NCBI GenBank assembly: GCA_040394475.1
Contig: JBEBSD010000074.1
Location: 1-30,308 of the forward strand
Direction: 5' to 3'
DNA from: JBEBSD01 sp040394475
GTDB taxonomy: Bacteria > Bacteroidota > Bacteroidia > Cytophagales > Spirosomataceae
DNA length: 30,308 bases
The notes under the pieces were generated by a model that worked only from the letters and a program-made list of their open reading frames with translations, had not been told where the DNA came from and did no database searches. Shown here in pieces: positions 1-7,491 of this stretch. The stretch's first letter is position 1. Each line of letters begins with the position of its first letter. A program made the position numbers and the translations under genes.

Positions 1-425
1 GCCGGAATGCACGGGAATGGAGCGAGATCGGACGTGTGTCGGCGAAAGGAGCGGGGGTTTCGCAACAATCCTACAGCTTCACCGACAGCGAGCCTCACGA
101 AGGCATGAACTTCTACCGCCTGAAAATGGTCGACAGCGATGGCTCTTTCGAATACAGCGTTATACAGAGCCTCAGTTTCGAACGGTCGGTGGAAACTACG
201 GTTTTCCCGAATCCTGTAGCAGGCATCCTGCATATTAAGGCGAGTGACTGGGAGAATGTCTCCCGGGTAGATATACTGAACGCAAGTGGTCAAACGGTGT
301 ACCAATCTCAGAAAGTACCCTTCCAGCAGGTGAATGTAGCAAATTTGCCGGGCGGTATTTACATGGTGAAAATACTTCGTAAAAATGGTATGCAAACCAT
401 CCGCAAAATAGTGGTTGATCGCTAA
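1..425 (+). CDS. T9SS type A sorting domain protein, C-terminal part (5' end outside window)
   Basis: The reading frame is open from the left edge, so only about the last 140 residues are present. The first visible residues (RNAREWSEIGRV...) and the later FYRLKMVDSDGSFEYS segment match the immunoglobulin-like linker that precedes sorting domains in secreted Bacteroidota proteins. A type A sorting domain follows, with the FPNPVAG start, a VDILNASGQTVY strand and an LPGGIYMVKI strand, ending in KIVVDR and a TAA stop. By family knowledge this domain takes the protein through the type IX secretion system and is removed when the protein is anchored at the cell surface. The function of the missing N-terminal part cannot be told. 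The GTG at 36 is unlikely to be the true start because homology continues upstream of it. A strong terminator follows the stop codon by about 50 bp. Confidence 0.85.
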   Translation, partial: RNAREWSEIGRVSAKGAGVSQQSYSFTDSEPHEGMNFYRLKMVDSDGSFEYSVIQSLSFERSVETTVFPNPVAGILHIKASDWENVSRVDILNASGQTVYQSQKVPFQQVNVANLPGGIYMVKILRKNGMQTIRKIVVDR

Positions 426-476
426 GCGGCATAAAGGATAACGTTGGCTATACTCAATTGAGGGAGTAATAGTTGC

Positions 477-512
477 AGAGGCTGTCTTGTTTAAGGCAGT
501 CTCTGTTTTTTT
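477..512 (+). terminator. Intrinsic terminator of the T9SS gene
   Basis: AGAGGCTGTCTT (477-488) pairs with AAGGCAGTCTCT (493-504) over twelve positions including two G-T pairs. The loop is GTTT, and G followed by seven T comes next. It lies 52 bp after the upstream stop codon. Confidence 0.85.
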
Positions 513-524
513 GAGGCTTTTTTT

Positions 525-668
525 CTTCTCCTTCGGGCTACGCTTCTCCTTCGGGTTGCGCTTCTCCTTCGGGTTGCGCTTCTCCTTCGGGTTAGGCTTC
601 TCCTTCGGGTTGCGCTTCTCCTTCGGGTTGCGCTTCTCCTTCGGGTTAGGCTTCCCCTCCGGGCTACG
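525..668. repeat. Eight 18-bp tandem repeats related to the REP hairpin
   Basis: Eight contiguous units of the type CTTCTCCTTCGGGTTGCG fill 525-668. The last five bases vary in the order CTACG, TTGCG, TTGCG, TTAGG, TTGCG, TTGCG, TTAGG, CTACG, so there is a 54-bp higher-order period in the middle. The unit resembles CCCCTTCGGGGCTATGCG at 701-718, also 18 bp, but its stem is broken. The array starts 12 bp after the terminator poly-T tract. Its 18-bp period keeps frames open on both strands (SFGLRF / RRRSAT repeats); these are not judged to be genes. Confidence 0.9.
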
Positions 669-669
669 C

Positions 670-735
670 GATGGGCGTTACCCATCGATAATATATGTCA
701 CCCCTTCGGGGCTATGCGATGGGCGTTAGCCATGG
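670..735. repeat. Left REP-like hairpins beside the transposase
   Basis: GATGGG-CGTTA-CCCATC (670-686) is a perfect 6-bp stem. CCCC-TTC-GGGG (701-711) is a second hairpin, and a variant of the first follows at 718-735. The segment 681-713 recurs in the same orientation at 1511-1543 with two mismatches, so the transposase gene lies between direct copies of a structured repeat. Confidence 0.8.
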
Positions 736-765
736 TTAAACCCTTTAGAGCCTGCCCCGTTGCCC

Positions 766-845
766 TGAAGGGGCAATATACCTTAGCACAGGGTGCAACC
801 CTGTGGCCCATGGGGCCCCATGGGCCCGGCCGGGCCTATGGGCAT
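766..845. repeat. Palindrome cluster at the 3' end of the transposase gene
   Basis: Several foldbacks are packed together just past the transposase stop. TTGCCC pairs with GGGCAA around TGAAG near 770. 805-826 is a perfect 22-bp palindrome centred on GGGGCCCC. A second near-perfect one at 819-842 is centred on CCCGGCCGGG. These are candidate subterminal hairpins of the element, of the kind Y1 transposases recognise as single strands. Confidence 0.65.
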
Positions 846-852
846 CGAATCG

Positions 853-1305
853 TCAATCCCATACATAACGTTCATCATATGTTGCGTTATTTTTATTTAG
901 ATATGCTCTATATTCTTGCTGAAAGGTTTTACGCGAGTGGTGTTCGTGCTGATTAGCTATATAGGTAATCACGGTTTTAATTTGTGATGGATTGACAGAA
1001 AATGCCCCGTAGCCGTCTTGCCAGTAGAAATTTCCATAGGCTGTTCCTTTGGATTTTATCCATTTGGAAGAATTGGATTTCAATTCTTCTACCAATTTCA
1101 TCAGCGCTATCTTTTTAGAAAGCATACAGAGAATGTGGATGTGGTCGGTATAACCACCGATTTTAATTGCCTGACAGTCGAGCCTGTTGCAAATACCACC
1201 AAGATAACTGTGTAACTCTGCTTCGATGGACGGCTGTATAAGCGGTCGGCGGTGTTTTGTGCCGAATATGATGTGTACGTAGTTTTTTACGAGTGACTGT
1301 CCCAT
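853..1305 (-). CDS. IS200/IS605-type Y1 transposase (TnpA, possibly RAYT-like)
   Basis: This 150-residue protein has the length and layout of single-domain Y1 (HUH) transposases. The metal-binding HUH motif is seen as DHIHIL with His55 and His57. The catalytic tyrosine is most likely Tyr115 in the helix TVITYIANQHEHH. The N-terminal strand NYVHIIFGTKHRRPLI is also typical. Such enzymes cut and rejoin single-stranded DNA at hairpin ends without making target duplications. No accessory TnpB gene lies beside it. The gene appears intact, with an ATG start and TGA stop. Dense hairpins on both sides support either an IS200-like element or a domesticated REP-associated enzyme; the protein alone does not separate these. 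Confidence 0.9.
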   Translation of the reverse strand: MGQSLVKNYVHIIFGTKHRRPLIQPSIEAELHSYLGGICNRLDCQAIKIGGYTDHIHILCMLSKKIALMKLVEELKSNSSKWIKSKGTAYGNFYWQDGYGAFSVNPSQIKTVITYIANQHEHHSRKTFQQEYRAYLNKNNATYDERYVWD

Positions 1306-1351
1306 AAGTATATAGTGTATGTAGTATGACGCTCTTTTCGGGCTTATCTAT

Positions 1352-1515
1352 GCGACGGGTGCTGTCCTCGTAGCGGCTCGTCCCTTCTGGTGTGCTTTTG
1401 CGACGGGCGTTGCCCTCGTAACGGCTGTGTGCCTTCTGGCGTGCTTTTGCGACGGGCGTTGCCCTCGTAGCGGCTGTGTGCCTTCTGGTGTGCTTTCGCG
1501 ACGGGCGTTGCCCAT
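1352..1515. repeat. 48/49-bp tandem repeats, about 3.4 copies
   Basis: Units begin with GCGACGGGYG at 1352, 1400, 1449 and 1498, giving spacings of 48, 49 and 49 bp. Each unit contains GGGCGTTGCCC-like and CTTCTGG segments. The last, partial unit runs into the right REP-like segment (CCCATCGATA, 1511). The array lies upstream of the transposase start and probably arose by tandem growth of the element's right end. Confidence 0.85.
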
Positions 1516-1549
1516 CGATAGTGTATGTCACCCCTTCGGGGCTTATTGG

Positions 1550-1573
1550 TTTCAGGCTCGTTTTGTCCTGAAA
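1550..1573. repeat. Small hairpin beyond the right REP copy
   Basis: TTTCAGG (1550-1556) and CCTGAAA (1567-1573) form a 7-bp perfect stem with a 10-base loop. It lies 7 bp past the right direct repeat. It could be an element end or an unrelated foldback. No poly-T follows, so a terminator is unlikely. Confidence 0.4.
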
Positions 1574-1661
1574 TTTAACAAAAGTATCGATAAGTGTCTG
1601 CTATGTAATACTTAAAGGGAATTATTTTTTATCGGGCAGCTCCGGTTTGTGGGGTGCCCTG

Positions 1662-1770
1662 CTATGACCTTGTCTGATAGACTACCAGGTAAATGTCCGC
1701 AGGAAGGGTATTGAGATCCAGCTTTGCTTTGCCGGCCGGGGGTATCCTGTCGCCGATGGCAGAGGCGACG
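1662..1770 (-). pseudogene. Remnant of a T9SS sorting domain C-terminus
   Basis: Reading the minus strand gives LDLNTLPADIYLVVYQTRS followed by TAG (1664-1662). This is the usual last-strand pattern of type A sorting domains; compare VNVANLPGGIYMVKI in the gene at the window start. Upstream the frame runs into a heptamer repeat array, and no FPNP segment or body is found. It is probably the 3' scrap of a lost T9SS cargo gene, cut off by the array. This is a call on a short match, so confidence is modest. Confidence 0.4.
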
Positions 1771-1776
1771 GCTTTT

Positions 1777-1907
1777 ATCCGATATCCGAAAACCGAAAAC
1801 CGAGCGCCGACAGCCGATAGCTGATAGCTGATAGCTGATAGCTGATAGCGAGCACTGATAGCTGATTTCCGACAGCCGATATCCGATAGCTGAAATCCGA
1901 TAGCCAG
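1777..1907. repeat. Heptamer array, GCYGATA type
   Basis: Tandem 7-bp units of the form RNCCGAW / AGCTGAT fill most of this stretch, with four exact AGCTGAT copies near 1822-1849 and one phase break near 1850. It lies between the sorting-domain remnant and the 3' end of the L-domain protein gene. Because 7 is not a multiple of 3, the minus strand reads as a YQLSAIGYR-type peptide in one open frame, which is not a gene. Confidence 0.9.
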
Positions 1908-1930
1908 AGAGTACTACATCCCCCAAAATC

Positions 1931-3472
1931 CTACTCGCCAACCACTATCCTTCCCTGATACAGCTTTCCGCCATCGTGGGTAATCGTAATCAGGTAAATC
2001 CCTGCAGCCAGTCCATTCAGAGGGACAGATGTGCCGACAGTGTTGGCGGTGTAAACACTTCTGCCCGCAAGATCAGACACGTTAACCTGTGTTATTGTAC
2101 CCAAGACACCGGTTCGGATGTTGACTGTTTCTGTGGCGGGGTTGGGGAACAACAATGCGTTATCGGAAGTGATGGAGATGCTGACAATAGCGCTGTAGGC
2201 GTAACTGCCGTCCAGGTCTACCATCTTAAGTCTGTAGAAGCGCTGCCCGTAGGGTAGCTGGCGGTCGTTGAAGCTATAGGAGATGATGGTTTGACTTTCA
2301 CCTTGGGCTTGTACCATTCCCGCGAAACGCCAGTCCTTCGCATTTTCGCTTCGTTGAATTTCAAACCGGGCGCTGTTGGCTTCCATGGTGGTGCTCCAGC
2401 GCAACAAGACCCCTTCTTCGGCTTTTCCGGCCGTAAAGTTCACCAGGGTAACGGGCATTGCCAGGCAAGCCGCTTCGATTTCATCGGTATCGGCGCATCC
2501 TGTTGCGTTGTTAAAGACGATGAAAGAGGCATTGCCGTCAGCTGCCAGTTTGGCACAAACCGGGCTGATCGCACAAAGTGTAAGCAGCGGGTTATTGACG
2601 ATGACAACCATTTGTTCCAAGGAAGCGATGTTGGCCAGGCCATTGAGGTTGGTGATCAGCGGAAGGTTGCCAAGTGCCAGGTCGTTGCCCAGGGACTGAA
2701 GCCCTGCTAAGGCGTCCAAATCGGTTAAGAGGGGATTGTTGTAAACCGAAAGGGCGCCGCCCACTGTATTGATCGAACCTAAACCCGTTAGCTGGGGAAG
2801 TACCGGGCTGTTATTAATGGACAGATCGCCCCCTACGAAGGTAATATTCGCCAGTCCGCTGAGGTCGGTCAATTCGTTATTATCGTCAATCGAAAGATTG
2901 CCGGGAATGGTCGTAAGCCCGGTGAGGTCGTTCAGGTGCTGTAGATTGGGCATTGATTGAAATGCGAGGGTTCCACCCAGTGATGCCAGGTTCCCGAGCC
3001 CCTGCAGATTGCTGATGCCAAGATTGGTAACCAGCAGGTCGCCGCCAATGGTTGTTACCCCATTCAGTCCATTGAGACTTGAGAGCAAGGGAGCATTCTC
3101 TAATTCCACATCACCCGGGATGGCCGTAAGTCCCCCGAGATCGTCCAGGTTTTGAAGAGCGGGAAGATTCGCGAGCCTGAGTCCGCCTCCGATCGCCTCA
3201 AGATTTTGCAAACCGTCAAGACTGGTTAAATTTTCACAGGATGTAATATGCAGGAACCCGCCGACACTTACAAGACTGGTTAAAAACGAGAGATCATCCA
3301 GGTTTGCGATGGATAAGTCTCCCGTCAGTGTTGTACAAGTGCCGTAGTTGGCAACATAGTCATCAACTGCCGCCTGATCGGTGAGGAATACCGTTCCATC
3401 GGAAGGGCATTGTGCATGAACCACCTGTCCGCATAACAGGAGTGAAACGGCTAAGAAACAAACGTTTTTCAT
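1931..3472 (-). CDS. Secreted leucine-rich receptor-L-domain protein with T9SS type A sorting domain
   Basis: The 513-residue protein starts with a signal peptide (about 1-20, ending VVHA before QC). Residues about 40-305 are leucine-rich repeats of 20-25 residues (LSSLNGLNGVTTIGGDLLVTN pattern), like the receptor L-domain fold. A cysteine-bearing cap (CAISPVCAKL, GCADTDEIEAAC) follows. Residues about 335-435 form an immunoglobulin-like linker (VTLVNFTAG ... FYRLKMVDLDGSY). The sorting domain runs from FPNPATE at 442 to IVVGE at the end. It should be exported by Sec and then by the type IX system and anchored or released at the surface; binding or adhesion is only a guess. Its sorting domain is closely similar in DNA to that of the next upstream gene. 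Intact, with an ATG start and TAG stop. Confidence 0.9.
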   Translation of the reverse strand: MKNVCFLAVSLLLCGQVVHAQCPSDGTVFLTDQAAVDDYVANYGTCTTLTGDLSIANLDDLSFLTSLVSVGGFLHITSCENLTSLDGLQNLEAIGGGLRLANLPALQNLDDLGGLTAIPGDVELENAPLLSSLNGLNGVTTIGGDLLVTNLGISNLQGLGNLASLGGTLAFQSMPNLQHLNDLTGLTTIPGNLSIDDNNELTDLSGLANITFVGGDLSINNSPVLPQLTGLGSINTVGGALSVYNNPLLTDLDALAGLQSLGNDLALGNLPLITNLNGLANIASLEQMVVIVNNPLLTLCAISPVCAKLAADGNASFIVFNNATGCADTDEIEAACLAMPVTLVNFTAGKAEEGVLLRWSTTMEANSARFEIQRSENAKDWRFAGMVQAQGESQTIISYSFNDRQLPYGQRFYRLKMVDLDGSYAYSAIVSISITSDNALLFPNPATETVNIRTGVLGTITQVNVSDLAGRSVYTANTVGTSVPLNGLAAGIYLITITHDGGKLYQGRIVVGE

Positions 3473-3483
3473 ATGTATAAAAG

Positions 3484-3539
3484 GTTATCAGCTTTCGGCA
3501 GTCAGCTATCAGCGGGGCTGCCCAGGCGGGGCCGCCCAG
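3484..3539. repeat. Compound heptamer array with in-phase unit switch
   Basis: Four units GTTATCA, GCTTTCG, GCAGTCA, GCTATCA (3484-3511) pass without a phase break into GCGGGGC, TGCCCAG, GCGGGGC, CGCCCAG (3512-3539). The second half is a GC-rich 14-bp unit repeated twice. The array sits 12 bp upstream of the L-domain gene start, within its probable promoter or leader region. Confidence 0.8.
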
Positions 3540-3694
3540 GCGCTTATTCATGGATGGCGGGCGGCGTACCGTTTTGTATGCAATCCTTTTTCTGAAGGCT
3601 GATTGCTTATGGCTATTTCATCTGGTTTTTTATGTTTTAAAAAATTCGTATTAAGTGTTAAAAAGGTGCGCCCCGAATTATCCGGTTTCTGAAA
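3540..3694. other. Spacer with no recognised feature
   Basis: This stretch lies between the two heptamer arrays that fill the spacer of the two T9SS genes. It contains an AT-rich part near 3620-3665. I see no gene, terminator or clear TAnnTTTG promoter in it. Confidence 0.5.
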
Positions 3695-3757
3695 GCCGAT
3701 AGCTGATGGCCGATTTCCGATAGCCGAAAGCTGATTTCCGAAAGCTGATAGCCGATT
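3695..3757. repeat. Heptamer array, GCYGATA type, nine units
   Basis: Nine consecutive 7-bp units run from GCCGATA (3695) to GCCGATT (3757), with GCTGAT and TCCGAWA variants. The array ends 10 bp short of the ancestral TAG (3770-3768) of the frameshifted gene upstream. Confidence 0.9.
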
Positions 3758-3767
3758 CCCCTAACCC

Positions 3768-5848
3768 CTACTCGCCGACCACCAGCCTTCCCTGATACAG
3801 TTTTCCGCCGTCGTGGATAATGGTAATCAGGTAACCGCAGCCAATCCCTTCAGAGGCACTGTAGTGACGGCAGTGTTGGCGGTGTAAACGCTTCTGCCCG
3901 CAAGATCGCGCACGTCAACCCGTGTTATTGTACCTGACACACCGGTCCGGATGTTCACTGTTTCGGTAGCGGGGTTAGGGAAGAGCAACACGTTATCGGA
4001 AGTGACGGAAATGCTGACAATAGCACTGTAAGTATAACTGTCGTCGAGATCAATCATTTTTAAACGGTAGTAGCTGACGGCCGATGGCAGGGGGGAATGA
4101 TCGTCGAATGTGTAGGCGGACTTGCCTTCACCCCGGGAGTTTACCCGGCCGATGGACTTAAAGTAGTTGCCGTCCCCACTACGCTGGACTTCAAAATGGG
4201 AGGTGTTCACCTCATCGGCGGTTGCCCAGGCAAGGGCCACATGGTTTTCTTCCGTCGCTGCCTCAAACGAGAGGAGCGTCAGGGGCAAGGCTGCATCGCT
4301 CTGGCCCGTGATAAAGAAGCTGCTGAAGCCGCTGACCGGGAATGTTACTTTCCATAGCCGGGTCCGCTGGTTCCAGACGACAGCGGTGGGGTTAATGAAG
4401 GTAGGGGACTCCTCCACTTCAAGGTCGGGGCCGCTTAGCGTCAGGTTTCCGGGATACCGGGCAATGCGCAGGTTGCCGGGCGTCTCATCGCCGGGCCCGT
4501 CCGGAAGGCGGGCGTCGTTGCTTGTTCCGTAGGCCTGGTTATAGTTGTCAAAGTCGGCTTGCGTGTAAAACAAGGTAATCGTTGCAGTGGGTGTCCCGGC
4601 ATTGTCCTGCGGCAGAAGCTGGTAATGGCGGCCTGCATACCGGGCTTTGCCATCGGAGATGACGCCGGTTTGATAGCCGCTGATGGCGCTGATACTGCCG
4701 GTGACCGGCTGCGATCCCGACGGTTCAATGATTGCCAGGAGCGCACAGCCGTCGTAGAAGTAGTTCTTGCCCGCTGTCAGCACAAGCGATGCTGTCACGC
4801 CATTGCCTGCCGGAGTCAGGCTGCAGGTGCTTTCGTAGGCGCCCAGGTCGATGATGCCGCCGCTTCCGAAGTCGTGCACCCTCGGGCCCCCGGCCAAGTC
4901 GCGGGATTCACCGTTCAACGCTGTATAGAGATCATTGCTGCCGGCGTTAAGGGCCGGGCTGAAAGGCTGTAACGTGTAATCCTGGTTGTCAGCATCTGTA
5001 AACAGCGGGTCACCGTCGATGTTTCCGTCACTTCCGCCGGCCAACCCCTGCACGAGACTGTATCCGATGACAGGATTCGAGTTCTCGACGTTATGAATAC
5101 CTGAGGTATTGCCGTAAATGATACTATTGCTGATGCTTGGGCCGGAAGCAGAATTGTAAATCCCTCCGCCATCCAAAACAGCCTGGTTCCCGCCTATGGT
5201 TACATTCGTGAATGCCGCGTTGGAGCCGAAATTTGCAACTCCGCCGCCATTGCCTGCAGCATAGTTCCCGGTTAAAATTACGTCCGTTAATACAGGGTCA
5301 GATATAAGATTGGCGATTCCGCCGCCGTCATTGACAACGTTGTTCCCGCTCAGGATTACGCCTGTCAGCATCGGTGCTGACGAGAAATTTAAGATCCCGC
5401 CGCCCGCATTGCTGGTGTTATGGTTTATGGTTACCTGATTCCAAACGCCCGCGGCAGCTTTATTATATACGCCGCCGCCGGCAATGCTGCTGATGTTCTC
5501 TGTAATTGCGGTGCTGACTACAACCGGGTTGGAAGACTCATTAAAGATACCGCCTCCATAAGCGGCGGTGTTTGTCCGAATGGTCACCTGGGTGAATGCA
5601 GGTGGTGAATGATAATTGCTAATTCCTCCGCCTTCTGTCTCTGTGCTATTGTCACGGATGACCACATGGGTCACGTCGGGCCTGGCGAAGGAGCGCGTAG
5701 CGATACCAATGCTTTTAAGGAATGAATTCTGACTTTTAGGGGAGCCGCCGTTTCCCTGGATCTGAGCTGTCGCGAATCCCGAAAACAGGAGAAAGCTTAT
5801 CCATACGACGTATAGTTTCACTTTGGATACCTTCAGATGACTGTTCAT
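3768..5848 (-). pseudogene. Beta-helix T9SS cargo protein with frameshifted sorting domain (intact frame 3827-5848)
   Basis: The open frame gives 673 residues. They comprise a signal peptide (about 1-29, ending ATAQ), a parallel beta-helix of seven GGG(I/V)xN repeats (about 70-235), a choice-of-anchor-Q-like segment (GDPLFTDADNQDYTLQPFSP ... DLGAYES, about 270-340), a region of unknown type, an immunoglobulin-like linker, and a sorting domain starting FPNPATE at about 623. The frame stops after LKGLAAVT at 3827. Compared with the neighbouring gene (GCTGCAGGGATTTACCTG), the sequence here reads GCTGCGGTTACCTG, four bases shorter. In the next frame the missing tail continues as YLITIIHDGGKLYQG to VVGE and TAG at 3768. 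The last strands of the sorting signal are therefore lost. It may be a real mutation, phase variation or a sequencing error. If translated to 3829, secretion through the type IX system should fail. Confidence 0.8.
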
Positions 5849-6013
5849 TTGAAACTGTCTGACACATTGGTGAGATGCACTGCTGATTGCTCAGATCTGC
5901 ACAGAAATGTAAGATAACAATGTCTTTATTTTTAACGTGTCGATTGGCAGTCGCCGAAGGGTAAACAGCGTCCAATCTCGTATCCGCAGCCACCCTCCCC
6001 CTGACCTCCAACA
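5849..6013. other. Upstream spacer of the beta-helix gene
   Basis: About 165 bp separate the gene start from a heptamer array. There is an AT-rich part near 5905-5940. I see no convincing TAnnTTTG promoter on the minus strand and no small gene. Confidence 0.4.
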
Positions 6014-6111
6014 GCCGACCTCTGATAGCTGATCTCCGATAGCTGATAGCTGATAGCCGATAGCCGATAGCCGATAGCCGATAGCCGATAGCCGACAGCC
6101 GACAGCCGACA
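6014..6111. repeat. Heptamer array, GCYGAYA type, fourteen units
   Basis: Fourteen 7-bp units run without a phase break. They include five successive GCCGATA (6056-6090) followed by three GCCGACA (6091-6111). It is the cleanest array of this type in the window. The block structure (runs of identical variants) indicates growth by slippage or unequal exchange. Confidence 0.95.
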
Positions 6112-6276
6112 GCTAAATTGACCGCAAAGCACGGATTTTGATAAGAAAAACATTATAACACAGGTATCAAATACTATCAATCTCGTAACAAATTCACTGC
6201 CCTGCGCCGGAAAATGGCAGTTTCGGCTCCGCAACCTGACCTGGTGAACCGCCAGCCCTGACAACTGCCCGTTATG

Positions 6277-7491
6277 CTACTTGCTTGTCCCGGGTCCGGG
6301 CTGATTTAAATAGTCCTCCAGTGCGTAAGCAATATCTTTGCCAAATTCGCGAAGGTTTTCAGGGGTAAGCGTCTGCCCGTTGTGGACGGCATAAGGGATT
6401 TCAAAGGTAGTGCTCATGACGATCCCATCCAGTGTGGAAGCCCATGCTGCGAAAGACATACCCTGTTCATAATTGGCGTTCGTATTCCAGGCCGTTCCGT
6501 AGGGGACAATCCCTTTGTCCAGGTCATAGCGGATAGTCCCGCTATTATGTTGGGCAATGAGGTGCATCCAGGTACGTTGCTGGCGGGCGATTTCCTCACT
6601 GGCATTTCCGACCAGGTAAATGTGTTCGTTGAGATTGCCTTTGATCCAGGGACAGTGCAGGTCCAGCGCTACTTTCATCGCGCCGCCGCTCCATTCGGGG
6701 ACAGTCGTTCGAAGCGCATCTGTGCTGCAATAAAGACTGGTGCCGTTGTAATCCCGGTTATGGTCTCTGGGAACGCGAGCTTTCCCCTGATCGCCGTCTT
6801 CTACGCCGTCTTTATCCATAAAAGGGATGATCCAGAATGCAACCCGGTCGCGCAGCCGTGTCATACGGGCATCTTCTGACAAAATTGTTTGAATCATCCC
6901 CTCCAATACATAATTCGCCATCATTTCACAGGCATGATGACGGGCGGTGATCAGCACTTTTTGCCGGGCCGTTTTACCATCGGCCGGCCGGATGACCAGT
7001 TTTTCCGTGGCCCGTTTCTTAGGGGTGATGCACAGCGTCTCCAGCTGTACGGCGGGGTGCTCTTTAAAGGGGTGAATAAACCGGTCAAAATTTGCCTGCG
7101 TATAGGGCATCCCCATGCTGAACCTGGTTTCCTCGCCTGCCTTTACAAAGTAACGAAAGGTAGTGCCGGTAAAAGTACCCGCCTCCGGCCATTCCCATGT
7201 TTCCGCCTTATCAGTACTGACAGCCGGGCCCTTTATGGTCAGGCAGTTGGACCGGTTGAAGTGAAAATAAACAGAGTCGCTGCCGGTGGTGACCACGGCA
7301 AAGTACCAGTAAAACCAGTCTTGCCCGGTATCGCGCAGGTCGGGCCGCAGGTAAACAGTATTTCCCCGGATGGAATCAACCGTGATATTTCCGGCAGGAA
7401 AATCACTCAGGATCTGTATCGGATTATTTTGTCCGCAGCCAGGACAGATGCAGCTAAGGAAAAGGCAAAAGGAAGAAAGGACTATTTTCAT
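6277..7491 (-). CDS. M14-family zinc carboxypeptidase, exported
   Basis: This 404-residue protein has an N-terminal signal segment (about 1-20; the Cys residues near SCICPGC leave a lipoprotein possible). A beta-rich N domain (about 25-150) precedes the peptidase domain. Zinc ligands appear as HACE in ITARHHACEMM and as His in LDLHCPW. The substrate-binding Arg/Asn region is PRDHNRDYNG, and the catalytic Glu is in STTFEIPY. This order fits the M14 cytosolic-carboxypeptidase-like branch with an N-terminal beta domain. It probably trims C-terminal residues of peptides in the periplasm or outside the cell; the substrate is not known. It is a single gene with divergent neighbours and a 428-bp spacer downstream holding a heptamer array. 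Confidence 0.85.
   Translation of the reverse strand: MKIVLSSFCLFLSCICPGCGQNNPIQILSDFPAGNITVDSIRGNTVYLRPDLRDTGQDWFYWYFAVVTTGSDSVYFHFNRSNCLTIKGPAVSTDKAETWEWPEAGTFTGTTFRYFVKAGEETRFSMGMPYTQANFDRFIHPFKEHPAVQLETLCITPKKRATEKLVIRPADGKTARQKVLITARHHACEMMANYVLEGMIQTILSEDARMTRLRDRVAFWIIPFMDKDGVEDGDQGKARVPRDHNRDYNGTSLYCSTDALRTTVPEWSGGAMKVALDLHCPWIKGNLNEHIYLVGNASEEIARQQRTWMHLIAQHNSGTIRYDLDKGIVPYGTAWNTNANYEQGMSFAAWASTLDGIVMSTTFEIPYAVHNGQTLTPENLREFGKDIAYALEDYLNQPGPGTSK

Larger units (their letters stand above)
681..1543 (-). mobile_element. IS200-like / REP-associated transposase element
   Basis: The element is defined by a Y1 transposase gene (853-1305) and a 33-bp direct repeat with two mismatches at each side (681-713 and 1511-1543). 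No tnpB-like gene is present. The structured flanks could be the ends of an IS200-type element or REP sequences served by a RAYT-type enzyme. No target-site duplication is visible, which fits this transposase class. The exact boundaries are my inference. Confidence 0.65.

Noticed and set aside
487..729. Open frames on both strands reading SFGLRF or RRRSAT repeats
   Set aside because: They are produced by the 18-bp tandem array, a multiple of 3 that keeps every frame open. There is no start context or protein-like composition.
525..1515. CRISPR array
   Set aside because: The 18-bp and 48/49-bp repeats are directly adjacent, without unique spacers, and no cas genes are present.
1612..1941. 109-codon minus-strand frame with YQLSAIGYR-type repeats
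   Set aside because: It is a translation of the heptamer array. The same peptide pattern arises from similar arrays in other spacers.
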